Counted from the first letter of the stretch, positions 44,243 through 55,805 are shown. The stretch: 64,000 bases of DNA from Podochytrium sp. JEL0797 (GCA_027596195.1 JADGJG010000035.1:1-64000), one strand, 5' to 3'. The notes: generated from the sequence alone by a model not told the origin. Numbers and translations: made by a program.

Positions 44243-44948
44243 ATGGCAGCCAACGATGGACCTCTGAACCTCGCGGACCTCCCTCTCCAGCAACTCCAAG
44301 CTGTCAAGAACCAAATGGACGAGGTGTGCACTCACATTCACTCCTCTCTCTCTCCCTTCTGAGTGTACTAAACCCTCTCAACGGCAGGAACTCCAACACC
44401 TCACGCAATCCTACGCACAGTTGAAACAGGCCCAGGTCAAGTTCAACGATTCGATCGAAAGCCTCAACAGCATTGAAGGGCGCAAGGATGGTAAGGAAAG
44501 AAAGCCTTCGTCGTCAAACTCAAACACCCGTCCAAAACAGAGCAAATCCTGATCCCGCTCACATCCTCGCTCTACGTTCCGGGCAAACTCGACAATGTGG
44601 ACAAAGTGATTGTGGATATTGGAACGGGATACATGATGGACAAGGTAAGGGCTTCCTTTCCACCACTGCTTTTTGAACGTGTTGACCCCAACCCACTCTC
44701 AGTCGATCCCCGACGCCAAAGACTTTTACAAAACAAAAGTCGGATTTTTGAAGGAAAACCTCGAAGGACTCCAAGAGTCGATTTCGCAGCGGGAGAACCA
44801 GTACAAAGGTGTGTGTGGGTGAGTTGACTACGCGAGATTTTGACACTCACTGTTTTCTATGCATCTAGTTCTGATTGATGTCATGAACATCAAAATGACG
44901 GAAGCACAGCAGCAGCAACAAGCCGCCTCAGCAGCCGCCAAGAAATGA
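44243..44948 (+). CDS. GIM5: Prefoldin subunit 5
   Basis: An alpha-class prefoldin subunit; the hexamer hands nascent actin and tubulin to the CCT chaperonin in the cytosol. Five short exons give about 160 aa: MAANDGPLNLADLPLQQLQA, the first coiled coil with LTQSYAQLKQAQVKF, the beta segment ILIPLTSSLYVPGKL and DKVIVDIGTGYMMDK (typical of subunit 5), then FYKTKVGFLKENLEGLQESI and a Gln/Ala-rich end. The family length is normal. It converges on TOM70 across about 710 nt. Confidence 0.9.
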
Positions 44949-45239
44949 AAGTCAAAACAACTCGGAATCACTCTCGAATTTTGAATTTCCCTTGTCGTAT
45001 ATGCACGTCCTTGAAGAAATAAACCCCCCCCCCACATGCGAATTTCTCCCTCCTTTTGCGTGTGTTTCGAATATCAGCGTGCTTATAGTGACATGTTTTT
45101 ATTTGAATCGCGAAGCCACGGTCCCTCGGATGAGTATTCGCGCGAAAAGCTCTCTCTCTCTCTCGACCGTCTCCTTTCATGGAACGCGCAATTTACTTGC
45201 CTTATAAATCCTGCGAAACTTTTCCCACGCACTTTCAAA

Positions 45240-45470
45240 TCAACCCATAAAATTTGATAAGAGGGTGAAGAGAGAATACGCTAATGGGGCTGAAACGAGC
45301 ATGAGAACAAGAAATCCACCACATGCAATCACCCCCCCACGACCCAAAAGCACTACGTGACGTGCAAAAACAGGATCCGGCCTGAATCCCCGTCGAGCTT
45401 CCGAATGTTGGTTTGGTAATTTTGCCAAGAGTGGGAGGAGCAAATTCGAATCGAACGCGTTGACTCCCAT
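45240..45470 (-). CDS. Possible small membrane protein (doubtful)
   Basis: A 76-codon open frame between prefoldin and TOM70, starting MGVNAFDSNLLLPLLAKL. It has an Arg-containing middle (RRGFRPDPVFARHV) and a convincing hydrophobic helix (GGFLVLMLVSAPLAYSLF). It may encode a small organellar membrane protein, or it may be chance in 3' UTR sequence; there is no homology I recognise. The remainder of 44949-45661 shows no gene. Confidence 0.22.
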   Translation of the reverse strand: MGVNAFDSNLLLPLLAKLPNQHSEARRGFRPDPVFARHVVLLGRGGVIACGGFLVLMLVSAPLAYSLFTLLSNFMG

Positions 45471-45661
45471 TTCTTTTTATAGAGATAAACTCGTTTATTT
45501 CCAATTTACTCTTCACAACCAAAAAATAACCAACTACACATGGACACACACCCCAACATGCACAACTCCGTCTTCCACCATCAACACCCATTACAAAACT
45601 TGCCTCCCCCCACAACACCAAAAAAACAACGAATTTCCATTCATCCCCCCTCTCACGCTCA

Positions 45662-47713
45662 TCACATCCCCTGCTGCGCCGCCGCCCCGGCCCTCAACTT
45701 GGCATACACATCCGGAAACCTCTCACTCACATCCAACTGCGCCGCACACGCCTCCCTACAAGAAATGGCATTCACGAGTTCCGGTTCCGTACGTGTGACA
45801 AGAATCGCATTGTCGTACGCCGCGAGGGCGTCTGAAAGGCGGTTTTGGTGGATCAGGAGTTGAGCGAGTTGGATGTATGCAATGTCGCAGGTGGGGTCGA
45901 CTTTGGCGGCGAGGAGGCAGAAGGATTCGGCGAGGTCGGCGTCGCGGGTGGATTGGAGGACGAGGATTGCTGGACAAAGGGGAGTGGGTGAGTAACAATC
46001 GTATGGGGGGAGAAGGGGAATGGAAGGCTTACACTTGTTGATGAAGGGCAACGGACTCGTTCCATCCATTTCAATCGCTTTGTCAAAGTTGACCATGGCT
46101 TCTTCGAACCGCGCCATGTCCAGCAACACTTCGCCGTAATAGTTGAACACTTCGGGAACGTTGCTAAACTTGATCAAGGCCCTCTCAAATGTTTTTTCCG
46201 CCGCCTCGAGATCTCCATTCTTGTACTGCGCGACCGCGAGTTGAATGTGTGCGTAAACAAAGTCGGAATCGAGTTCAAGCGATTTCGTGTAATCCGAGAT
46301 GGCAGCCGTCACGTCCCCAGTGAGGAAACGGACTTGTCCGCGGTGGTAGTACAAATCGGGGTCGGTCGAGCAGACGGATTCGGCGCGCGCGTATTCGCGG
46401 ACGGCGGATTCGAGGTCTTGGCGTTCCATGAAGATGGAAGCGCGTTTGATGAGGGTGTTCATGGAGGTGGGGTCGAGGGCGAGGGAGGCGTCGAGGTGGG
46501 TCATGGCGGTGGGGACTGCGGGGGTTCAAAGTGGTGAGTTTTCAAACCCTGATACGCAAAAAACTGCAAAATAGAAAAGGACTCAACTGTCTCCCTTCAA
46601 GAAACAGAAGGTTCCCAACGTGTTCAACGCGAATGCTCGTGCAATGTCCGTCATTTCGGGTTCGGAAACGCTTTCTTCGATTAGTTTGACGGCGAGTGGC
46701 CAGTCCTTGACGGCGATGGCTTCGTACGCCTTGTGCAGGAGCGCGTCGCCGGGGAGGGTGGACGGGAAGGTGGCGACAGTGGCGGCGCCGAAATTGGCGG
46801 GGCGGAAGGATTCCATGTAGGCTGTGATGGATCGAATCGGTTGGATGGGTACGTTTAGTTGACAGGATTGGATCGTGAATTGCTCGCTTCGCTCTCTCCC
46901 TCGCCGTGAATCTTGCCGCGGCGAGGCTTTCGCTCCGATCCCGCATCGCTCCACTCGCAATACATACCCTTCACAAAAGTCTCACTGGGCAACCTGGCCT
47001 CCTTGGTCTCCATAACCTTGGAAGCCTTCTCCACACCCAATTCCTTCAAAATACGATCGGTAGTCTCAATCGAAGACTCTTTTGAAAACTCCTCGAGCAT
47101 ACAAATGGCCGTGTAATCGTTCAATGCGTTCTGGAGGGCACCTGTGGCCGCATAAGCCTGGGCACGGCGGTAGATTGCTTTGATATAGCGCGGGTCGAGA
47201 GCGAGAGCAGAAGTGCAGTCATCGATGGTGGATGCGTGGTCGTTGAGGTTCGAGTGGCAGGCAGCGCGGTTTGCGTAAAAGACGGGGTCCGTGGGGAGGA
47301 GTGCGATGGCTTGGGTGTAGTACGGGATCGCCTGGGTGTATTTCTTTTCGCCAAAGAGACGGTTTCCGATCGTTTTGGCTTCTTTGGCGAGAGTGGCGGC
47401 GTCTTTCGGGGCCTTGGTTTTGGTGTATTAGGGTGTGATCAGCAAGATCACATACGGAGTAACTCGGTACCTCCTTGGGCTTCTCCTCCTCCACCACCAC
47501 TGGCTTAGACACTTCCTCCTTCGCTTCCTCCTTTGGTTCCACCTGTTGAACCTCCTTAACGGGTTGTTTCTTGCTCTTGATCGGTGCCGGCTTCGCAGCC
47601 TTGTTCAAGGGCGTCACGAGCATCCAGATGCCCACGGCAACAGCCGCAACGGAAAATGCGGCAATGGTGGCGCTGCGCGCAGTGAAGAGTTGAGACGAGG
47701 AGGTGGTCTCCAT
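45662..47713 (-). CDS. TOM70: Mitochondrial import receptor Tom70
   Basis: Outer mitochondrial membrane receptor that accepts Hsp70/Hsp90-bound precursors through an N-terminal TPR clamp. It starts METTSSSQLFTARSATIAAF with a single N-terminal membrane anchor (AFSVAAVAVGIWMLV), then a Lys/Glu-rich linker. The first TPR block (GNRLFGEKKYTQAIPYYTQA, FYANRAACHSNL, YIKAIYRRAQAYA) is followed by a long series of further TPRs (for example PDLYYHRGQVRFLTGDVTAA and YAHIQLAVAQYKNGDLEAA). Several introns are present; the small one near 47420-47470 falls in the linker. The length and layout match fungal Tom70. Confidence 0.92.
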
Positions 47714-47850
47714 TTGCGCTTTTTTTTGTTTTTGTTTTTCGTGTCTTGCGGTGGAAAAAGGGAAGTGGTGAGTCACCCGTCTTCAGAGATCAGTGGAGCG
47801 AGTTTTAATCCAAAAAATATGAACCAAAGAAGTTATGCAAGATTAGTGAA

Positions 47851-48813
47851 TCACAATACTAGAACCATTGCGATGGTGAGAATCACACCCATCCGCATGC
47901 CATGCATCACGGCACTATTCACACTCACAGTCGCACGAACCATGAATGTCGAAGAAGTATCAGTCGTAGTGCTACTAACAGAACTAGTAGTAGAAGTAGA
48001 CCCATGAACCACAGGCAACCCCGCAAACTCCTTCACCTCTCCCGTCGCAGAACTACCCACCCCACAATTCGCAAACCCCGTCACCCTCGTTCCATTCACG
48101 CGAACAGAACACGATCGACAGCCTCCGTTCACTGATACATCCGCAGTGTAATCAATCAAACACAAACATTCGATCGTGTTTCCGAATTTGACCAATCCTG
48201 AATAATTGATTCCCGCGGTTGTGGATTCTGTGCAGATTTGGTTGCATGTGGATGCGGTGATGGCGGGAGTCGTGGAGTTTCCAGTGAGTGCTGTGAGGGA
48301 GGTCGTCGGGGAGGGTGTGAATCCCGTGTAGCATGTAGATCCGTCGTTGAATTGCGGGAGTCCTGTGGTTGTTGTTGATACGGTGGATGCAGTGGAAGTA
48401 GTGGTGGACGTGGAACTAGTGGTATCCACACTCAAAGTGCTCGTGGAAAAGCTTGCGACAGGTAACCCCGCAATCACGCTAATCGCTCCATTGGATGGAT
48501 TTCCGGACCCGCAGCTCGCGAATCCTGTGACGAGAGTCCCGTTCGTGTCGTGTGTGGTGCAGGAAGTGCAGGCCCCTTGGGCGGCGGGGGTGGGGATAAA
48601 GTTGAGTAAGCAGAGGCAGGTGAGTGTGTTGCCGAATTGGACGAGTCCCGAAAAGTTGATTCCGGGGGTGGTGGTGGTGGTGGCGCAGGCGGTATTGCAG
48701 GAAACGGCGGTGGTGGGGAAGGCGGGGGCGGTTGTTGGGGGGGTGGTAGTGTTGGTTCCGGGCGGTAGGCCGGCGTAGCAGATGGAGCCGTCGATGAACT
48801 GGGTGAGGGACAT
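47851..48813 (-). CDS. WSC-like cell-surface protein with predicted GPI anchor
   Basis: About 320 aa from MSLTQFIDGSICYAGLPP. Two similar cysteine modules, each with a CY-G start, a SCN-AC/TCNQIC pair, GINFSGLVQFGNTLTCLCL or GINYSGLVKFGNTIECLCL, and a CTSC/CRSC end, are separated by a Ser/Thr-rich spacer. A second Ser/Thr stretch leads to a hydrophobic C-terminus (MRMGVILTIAMVLVL), typical of GPI attachment. The modules resemble WSC domains that bind wall carbohydrate. No signal peptide is visible at this ATG, so an upstream exon may be missing; the frame continues 22 codons upstream. From 48814 to 49510 I see nothing. Confidence 0.6.
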   Translation of the reverse strand: MSLTQFIDGSICYAGLPPGTNTTTPPTTAPAFPTTAVSCNTACATTTTTPGINFSGLVQFGNTLTCLCLLNFIPTPAAQGACTSCTTHDTNGTLVTGFASCGSGNPSNGAISVIAGLPVASFSTSTLSVDTTSSTSTTTSTASTVSTTTTGLPQFNDGSTCYTGFTPSPTTSLTALTGNSTTPAITASTCNQICTESTTAGINYSGLVKFGNTIECLCLIDYTADVSVNGGCRSCSVRVNGTRVTGFANCGVGSSATGEVKEFAGLPVVHGSTSTTSSVSSTTTDTSSTFMVRATVSVNSAVMHGMRMGVILTIAMVLVL

Positions 48814-49510
48814 TCTGATTGAGTATTTTTCTCTTCTTGGCGGACTTAGATTCTCGTAGCATCTTGTTATTCTGCGCAATGAATGAATCTTGACAAGATC
48901 TAATTCCTATTTTAGGTATTTACGTAAACGCTGGTTTAATTTTCAACCTTACGCAATAATCTACTTTTTGCAATTGTCTGCCTTCGTGCGTGCCTCGCAC
49001 GGACTATTCCTATTCAAGATTCACTACTTGAATACCGCGTTTACACTCAATGTAAACCTCATTTTCCGCATCTGGGGTTCCTATAAATTCGCAGCTTCCC
49101 ATTCTTCACTCCTCTCCGGTTTTATTTTTAAAATTCATTTGTCAAATTGGGAAGAAATCCGACGGATGCATGAATCCAACCAAATGTTGTGCAAAAAATA
49201 TGCGATCGAAATTCGATCGTAATTCGATTGACTTTTTGATTTGTTAACGTTGTTTTTTTCGGGACCAGCGGCGCGGTGGTTTTTGTCACGTTCATGTTAA
49301 TTCACTTTGCGAATCACGCACCAGCGCGTGTGGTCATCTTCTGCAGAAAGTCGAGATTTTGAGGATACCATCAGCCAGCCATTTTCACGCCACATCGCGG
49401 TTCACATCCCAGCCTCTGCATCTCTTTTTTGTGGGGGAGAATCATGATGGCCCCATGGGAGGTGGGGCAAGCTGGCCGGAATTTCAATCAAAATAAAGAA
49501 GTCCGAAAAA

Positions 49511-50478
49511 ATGACGCTTCTGACGGCTTCGCAAACGCCAAGCACGGCACTCACCCTCGACGCTCTCGATGCCAAAATCAACGACTTTTGTATGGAGAGA
49601 GGGTGGGGCAAGGCACATACTCCACGCAATCTGCTTCTCGCCATGGTGTGTGTTGTCACTTTCGAAACCTCGAAACACTGGGCATTTGCTGATTCGTTTT
49701 TTTGGATCCCTCATTTCCGTGATTGGCAGATTGGAGAGGTGGGCGAATTGACTGAGATCTTTCAATGGCGTGGAGAATGCGATACGGGGTTGCCGGGTAC
49801 ATCCGTCTTTCTTGGTTTCGCAACAAGCTGATTCGACGATTTTAGAGTTTACCGAATTCGATCGGATCCATGCCGGCGAGGAAATGTCCGACGTGTTGAT
49901 CTACCTCACCGAGTGGTATTCCTCTCGCTTCGGCTGTGATTGCAAAGTTTACCAAAAACGGGGTCAAATACCCTGCCAAGCATCTGTCTTTGAGTGGGAA
50001 TGGAGAGTTTGTAACGTTGGGGAAGGTGGTTCCGCAGGAGCTGACGTTGGAGAAGTTGGCGCAGGCCACGCTTGAGTTTTCGGAGGAACGCGATTGGGGG
50101 GAGTCAGAGTTGACTCCGAGGAATGTGCTTTTGGCGATGGTAATGCGCGGGCTTGCGTTCTTTTTCGATTCATTGATTTTGCGAATCAGGTTGCTGAAGT
50201 TGGTGAATTGAGCGAGATTTTCCAGTGGCGAGGAGAATGCGCGCCAGGACTTCCAGGTAATTCGTCCCGCCCATTTATTTAACGCTCTAAAATTCACTCT
50301 TTACCGCTTACATCTTGCAGACTTCACTCCCGAGGACAAGTTTCACGTTGGCGAAGAAATGTCGGACGTTCTCCTGTACCTCGTGCAATTGGCGCGTATT
50401 TGTGGAATCGATTTGTCAGCTGCCGTGTTGGACAAGATGGTCAAGAACGCGGTCAAGTATCCGTCTACGGTTATTTGA
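49511..50478 (+). CDS. Tandem MazG/dCTP pyrophosphatase-like gene with a frame break
   Basis: Two DCTPP1-like nucleotide pyrophosphohydrolase domains lie head to tail. Domain 1: CMERGWGKAHTPRNLLLAM, GEVGELTEIFQWRGEC and HAGEEMSDVLIYL. Domain 2: FSEERDWGESELTPRNVLLA, AEVGELSEIFQWRGEC, HVGEEMSDVLLYLVQLARIC and DKMVKNAVKYP. Both keep the metal-binding ExxE and ExxD pairs. Domain 1's C-terminal helix (PLASAVIAKFTKNGVKYPAK) is one base out of frame with its DVLIYL part, and about six residues are missing there (about 49900-49925); no GT-AG pair repairs this. The downstream frame then runs without a stop into domain 2. Domain 1 may be broken while domain 2 may still work. Exon/intron positions are the same in both units. 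Confidence 0.7.
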
Positions 50479-50650
50479 AATTTTTGAAAATGTTTCAACG
50501 CGTGGCCGGCGCGCCCTCATTCCTTGCAAAACGATATAAATCCACCATTAGAAAAGAGATCCATTTGTGACGCGATTCGGGGGTACCCCCACGTGGGCCC
50601 GCCAGACCTCAAATTGGTTTTCAAGATCTCGTTTGCGTGGGTCAACAAAA

Positions 50651-51446
50651 ATGCATTCGAAACCACAGACCGCGATCAAGCATCGTACGTTCTTCTTGCG
50701 TTCTGATTTTCAACAACACGTGTCCTCCTGGTCTGATCACCTTGCCTCCTGAACCCAGTTGCATCCATCCTCCTCATTGCCCTCCTCGCATTCTTTGCAT
50801 ACCGCATCGATTCTCTCCACGGACCTCCCTTGGCTCAAGTCTCGGCCCGGATTGAGATTCATAAGCCTCTTGCGGAGGTGTGGCGGGTTGTTGCGGACCT
50901 CGAGGGGTGGAGCGAATGGAACAAGTGGGAGGTGTTGCGGGGGATGAATGTGACTGGGGCGGGGGAGGTTGAGGAGGGGCAGGTGGGGACGTTGGATCTT
51001 GCATTGACGGGTAAGTTTTTGATTGTTTGGGGTGAGGAGGGGAGGGGATATGGAAGATCCCATGAGCTTGTGATTTGTGATCACGTGGCACGCACGCACA
51101 CGCACGCGCGAGATCTCACATTGGGCTTCTGCGGGCAAACGAGATTTCACGCATGGTTCAATCTTTAACCTTTTAATTTACAGGAAACGGGTTCATCCCA
51201 AACCTCCCCATCACGCTCGACTTTCTCGACCACGAATCACACCACCTCCAATGGTCCGGCGGTCTCCCCGTTTTGTTTTACGCGCGCCATTCGTGGAAGG
51301 TGACGGCGGTTTCTGACGACACGACGGCGGTGGAAGATGTGGAGCAGTTTTGGAGATTTGCTGCGTGGGTTGGGGTTGCGGGAAAGAAGGATAAATTGAA
51401 TTGGGGGATGTTGGTGAATTTGAAGGATTTTATGGAGGCGGAGTAG
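50651..51446 (+). CDS. Membrane-anchored START/SRPBCC-like protein
   Basis: Predicted exons are 50651-50684, 50759-51010 and 51184-51446, giving about 182 aa. It starts MHSKPQTAIKHLASILLIAL with one N-terminal membrane helix, then ARIEIHKPLAEVWRVVADLE and WSEWNKWEV, which are typical of the SRPBCC (polyketide cyclase/START-like) fold. It continues through HLQWSGGLPVLFYARHSWKV and VEQFWRFAAW to MLVNLKDFMEAE. The fold usually encloses a lipid or other hydrophobic ligand; the ligand is unknown. Confidence 0.72.
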
Positions 51447-51702
51447 GAGGGATGCGTTATGCGTGGGTTTTTTTTGGTTTTGCTGGGTTTCTCGTTTTTT
51501 TCATACCTCATAAAATTGACTCTTTTTTTAATTTTCAGCGACATCTTTGTGAGAGTTTATCAGAGGCAATGCAGAATTCCTACTTGTTTCATGCTAATTT
51601 CTTAACATGTGAAATAATGTGGCCAAGGGGGGTCTGAACTCTAATTTTTGAGCAGAGAAACGGGACGTCGGACACATGAATTTTCTTTGAAACAAATTAT
51701 CT

Positions 51703-51945
51703 CTCTCATACATCCACCAAATAAGAAAGTTTGCCACCAATCCCTCTCCCAAACGTGACTTTCCCATCATTTGAAATCTGCACATGATTGGTTTGAATGC
51801 TTGTGAAGCTGTGGAGGCTGTGGGTCTCTACACACTCAATGAAGTCGAAGACAATTTCCAAGAGGCTGAGGAGCTTGCGGTTGAATATCGCATATGCAAA
51901 GACGCCATGCATGAGTGGTAGGTGCAGCAGAATCTGCCTCCACAT
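51703..51945 (-). pseudogene. Diverged extra copy of the CENP-L last exon
   Basis: The minus strand reads ETHSLHSFTSIQTNHVQISN and DGKVTFGRG before a stop, nearly the same as the last exon of the gene at 53017 (THSLHCFTSIQTNHVQISN). Nucleotide similarity extends over about 130 nt (51711-51840 versus 53021-53155). The upstream 30 codons (LLSLLEIVFDFIECV) differ from the intact gene. No other exons of the gene are found beside it, so it is a partial duplicate, probably a pseudogene. The sequence from 51950 to 53010 contains short open stretches on both strands but no gene I can support. Confidence 0.5.
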
Positions 51946-53016
51946 CCCACCCTACGCGAGTGGGTGGAGACGAAGGTAGAGAGAATGTGGCGCATGAAGA
52001 AGTGTGGGGCCGTTCAATGCTTCACTGACTCCATGGATTATTCAGAGGAGGAGGTGGTTTAAGCAGAGGAGGGAGTGTTGGTGGTGGAGCAGGGGTGGAG
52101 CAGTGATGGGTGGAGGAGCGCTTCAATGGACCTACACTGGGGTCTGAATTGATATCGAATGTGCATGGGAGGGGGAAGTAGGAACGCGTTTCGGAGGGCA
52201 TGATGGAGTTTTGACACATGTCAGAAACCTCATCACCGACTTTCTGAACTTGCTGAACCTGGAGTGGGCAAGAGAAGTCGTCACAAGCGGGATGAGCTGA
52301 AGGAATTGTCGTGGCAGAGGGCAGCTGTCGCTCTGGCTAAAGTCATGACTCATCCACCAGACATTGCCGTGTTCGAATCATTCTGAATAACCTGGCTAAT
52401 GCCAAGTTTACGCTTGACAAGATCAAAGAGGTAGTTGGGAGTGCTCTGTTTTCTAGATGGCAGAAGTTGAATGTCTGGCAGTTATTCCTGACACCCTGTT
52501 ATTTTCATTGGCAGAATGGTGGAAGCATTGACCCAAGGACATTGGTCCAAAAAATGGAGTGGAAATGAGAAAAAGCGAGTATGAATCGATATATTTATGG
52601 GTTAAATAAACCCCTGAGTTTCAGTGTCACTTATTGATTGTTCATCGGCTTTTCTTCATCAGAAACCAGTGAGTCTGACTCTCTGATGGATTGACCCAAA
52701 AGAAACATGCAGGGTGAGAAATCAGAGCCTGGAATTGAAGCAGCAGTTTGATCACATCAACCAGCAACAGTTCCTCTGCCCAAGGAGGCTGCGACATAGC
52801 ACTTAACCACTCAGCCACCACTTGCCCTGCTGGAACTGCATGGAAATCCCCACCAATTCAAATGAACCTGGCAATGACAAAGACTCCATCCATTCCAACT
52901 GCTGATCCGGTACAAACAGCCCGACCAAGTTTTTCCCTCTCTGGTATATCAAATCAAAACCAATCTTACTTTTTTTTTTGACCAGAAGCTATACAAATAA
53001 ACAAATAAAAAAAAGC

Positions 53017-54932
53017 TCATGCATCCATTAAATAAGAAATCAACACCATCTCCAGCTTGTCACCAACCCCTCTCCCAAATGTGACTTTCCCATCATTTGA
53101 AATCTGAACATGATTGGTTTGTATGCTTGTGAAGCAGTGGAGGCTGTGGGTCTGCAAGAGGTGTTGTGAAAGTGTGGTGTGGTTGTTGAAGATGCCAGGC
53201 AATGTGGGGTTGGTTTGGAACAAGCTGTCAGAAATGGGGGGAGTTTTGAGTCAGAAAATGACCCCCTTCCCTCCACAAAAAAAAACACTGCTTACTTGGC
53301 ACGAATCTGGCAAATATCCTTCAATTTCAAAAGCACCTCCCTGTGGGTCCCATTCTTTCTCTGCACCAGCACCATCCAAGGATTCAACTTGACAGAGGTT
53401 CCCAGCAACAGCATCTCTACCAAGGTGTGCATTTTGGGCTGAGACAAGTGCACTGGAGTTGGCTGAGTTTTGAAAATGAGTTCAATCCAGGTGAGGAGGT
53501 GTTGTTGGAGATCTGGTGGTCCACGGATGAGGATACATTTGTAGGGTAGTAGTGGGGGTGGGTCATTTTCTGGGTAAGAGGTGGAGAAGTAGGGTTTGTG
53601 GAGGAAGGTTGCTGATAGTTTGGAGGTGTTGGTTGGAGAGGTGATGGAGATGGAGATTCCTGGTTGGTTTTGTTTTTGTTTCAGAAACGGAGAGAAGGGG
53701 AAGGCACACACAAAAACAAAACACACCTATCCCTTCAATGAGAGAAAATAACACATGATATACAGCAACAGGAGAAGAGGAGGTTGCATTGGCCCTTGTC
53801 AACACACACTCTTTTGACTGCTTGATGGCTTGGAGATGTAGGAAATCAGTGAGAGACTTTGAATGGTTAGCAAGACTAGAAGGGCTTGTGCTGAAGATCA
53901 AGATATTGGGAACGTGGAAAACTCTCCATTGAATTTCACACAAATCTGCAGGGCAAAAAAGTCGTCAGAATTTTTTTTGGAGTACAAAAATCCATGAACA
54001 AATGATGGAATTTACCACGTAAGCTCTTGGAGACATCATGATATCCTAGAGTGGTTGATTCATTTTACTACAGAGCAAACACAAGAATCGCAAAGTGCTT
54101 ACGTTTGACTTCCGTCACACTTGAAGGCTCCAGTTGAGGTCCATCATCCACTGAAACAGACTTCTCGTTACCCTCTTCACTCAAATTCCTTGTGATGACT
54201 GGCATTTTCCTCCTTTTGGAACCTTCCCAAGTGTAATTTAAAGGGGATTCATCCACCGGCTGGCCAGAGCTTCGCAGTTGTTTAAAAATGTTGTCGCTCA
54301 GCTCTTGCGGTTTGGTCGTCTTTGCCTTTGGTTTCTTCACTTTGATTGCACTCTCTCTGGCTAGCATCGGGAATAAATATGTGGTGTGCAAAGGGGAAAA
54401 TTAGACAAATGGAGAATTCAAACCCCTGCGTGCCCCTCCAGGCCACCTCAAAAAGACAAAGCAACAATACTCAACTCTTTTCCAACCTTGCCAACATCCA
54501 CCGTGGAACTGCATCTCTCTTCACATGCTGCTGCTTCTGTGTCGAGAACCTCGCAAACGGTTTCCCTTCTTTCGACCACTCGGAAACCTCCGGGCCTGGA
54601 GACAGTGTTGAGGTGGGTATGGGAATAGGTCTGGAGATAACTGTGGACATGCGTCTGGAGGCCAGATTCTCCGATTTGGACACGTGTTGTTGATATGGTG
54701 ACCACCTGGCGAAGGGCTTCCCAGATGCGGACCATGTGTGGAGCAGGGAGGGTGGGGTAGGTGTTTCTGAAGCAGACACAGAGTCAGGTGTCATTTCTGA
54801 CCGGTGGGGTGCCAAGCGGGCGATATCAACTGTTTTGGAAGGTGTTTTGTCACGATGCAAGGTGGCTGGTCTGGATGGGGCTGTAAAAGGGTGTTGGTCT
54901 GGGCAGGATGGTGGGTGGGGGTGAGGGAACAT
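53017..54932 (-). CDS. Probable CENP-L/Fta1-type kinetochore protein
   Basis: Exons are read as about 54932-54484, 54361-54070, 53935-53726, 53658-53292 and 53222-53017, with uncertainty between exons 2 and 3. The best family matches are EIQWRVFHVPNILIFSTSP (CENP-L W-x-L-Y-x-L-T-P-L region), YKCILIRGPPDLQQHLLTWI (the fungal LLVRGP-SLT--L--WLE motif), and a final exon whose PGIFNNHTTLSQHLLQTHSL to ISNDGKVTF pattern matches the CENP-L end (PGEVT...HF.IH, then DGK). The first exon has two W-x-x-x-GKPFAR repeats. It is joined by a GTTGAG donor, and is the least certain part. CENP-L pairs with CENP-N at the inner kinetochore. The gene is strikingly poor in CpG. Confidence 0.55.
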
Positions 54933-55436
54933 TTGGGGGGTGTTGTGAAGTGATGGATGGGTGTGGGCTTGGGGGTCCAAAAGCGACAGAGGCGGATCTG
55001 GTTTGTCGCAAAAAAAATTGTGGAGATCAAAACTTGGAAACCAAAAAAAAAGCAAAAAAAATTAGGTTGTAGGAGAAGGAAGAGGGGAAGAAAAGGGTGT
55101 ATGTAAAGTGAGTGCTTTCCACCCTCCGTCATCACAGACATCCTCTTCCGACTCCTTCCTATCTTATACCTCGTTGCGGAAGACAGAAGAAAAAAATTCA
55201 AACCCCTCACTGCAGTGTGCAGGATTATCTTGTGAGTGTTCCGGGAACATTGGTGCAGCAAATCACAATTAAAAATTCTCCTTTTATTTTTCAGTCAGAA
55301 TGGAAAGCGAAAATGCAAACAAAAAAGAAACTGGACCTGCAGTCGTTTGAAAATGAAAAAAACACATCAGTATGGTGACAAGATGTTAGATCGTAGAGAG
55401 AGAGAAACTGGGAGGGGAAAGGGGAGACGGGGGGGA

Positions 55437-55522
55437 GGGGTCAGACGTGTATTCTTTGGTTCCTCACAGATGAGAACTCAGAAGGAACAATTGGTATTTT
55501 TTTATATAGAATGTCATCATTT
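55437..55522 (+). repeat. 85-bp dispersed repeat, unit 1
   Basis: Begins GGGGTCAGACGTGTATTCTT and includes AAGGAACAATTGGTATTTT and ATAGAATGTCATCA. Units 2 and 3 match it at most positions. No open frame. The stretch 54933-55436 shows no gene. Confidence 0.7.
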
Positions 55523-55720
55523 TGTGGAGAGGAAGGCTGGTGATGAGTGAGGGGTGGTGGGAACGGAAGGAGCTGCGGCATACCATTTCGCGGAGTCCAG
55601 GCATCGATCCAGCCAACGCAAACAAAACGAGAAGATTTGATTCTGTGAAGCGAAAAGTACTTGTTGGTTAAACAATGCGCATCAAACCAAGAGAGAAGGG
55701 ATGTCGAAAAAGGAGGGGGT

Positions 55721-55805
55721 GGGGATCAGACGCGTGTTCTTTGGTTCGCTCATGAATTGAACTCGGAAGGAACAATTGGTATTTTATATAGAGTGTCATC
55801 ATTTG
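55721..55805 (+). repeat. 85-bp dispersed repeat, unit 2
   Basis: Same orientation as unit 1, about 285 nt downstream: ATCAGACGCGTGTTCTTTGG, GAACTCGGAAGGAACAATTG, ATAGAGTGTCATCAT. It lies just beyond the HSP10 3' end. Confidence 0.7.
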
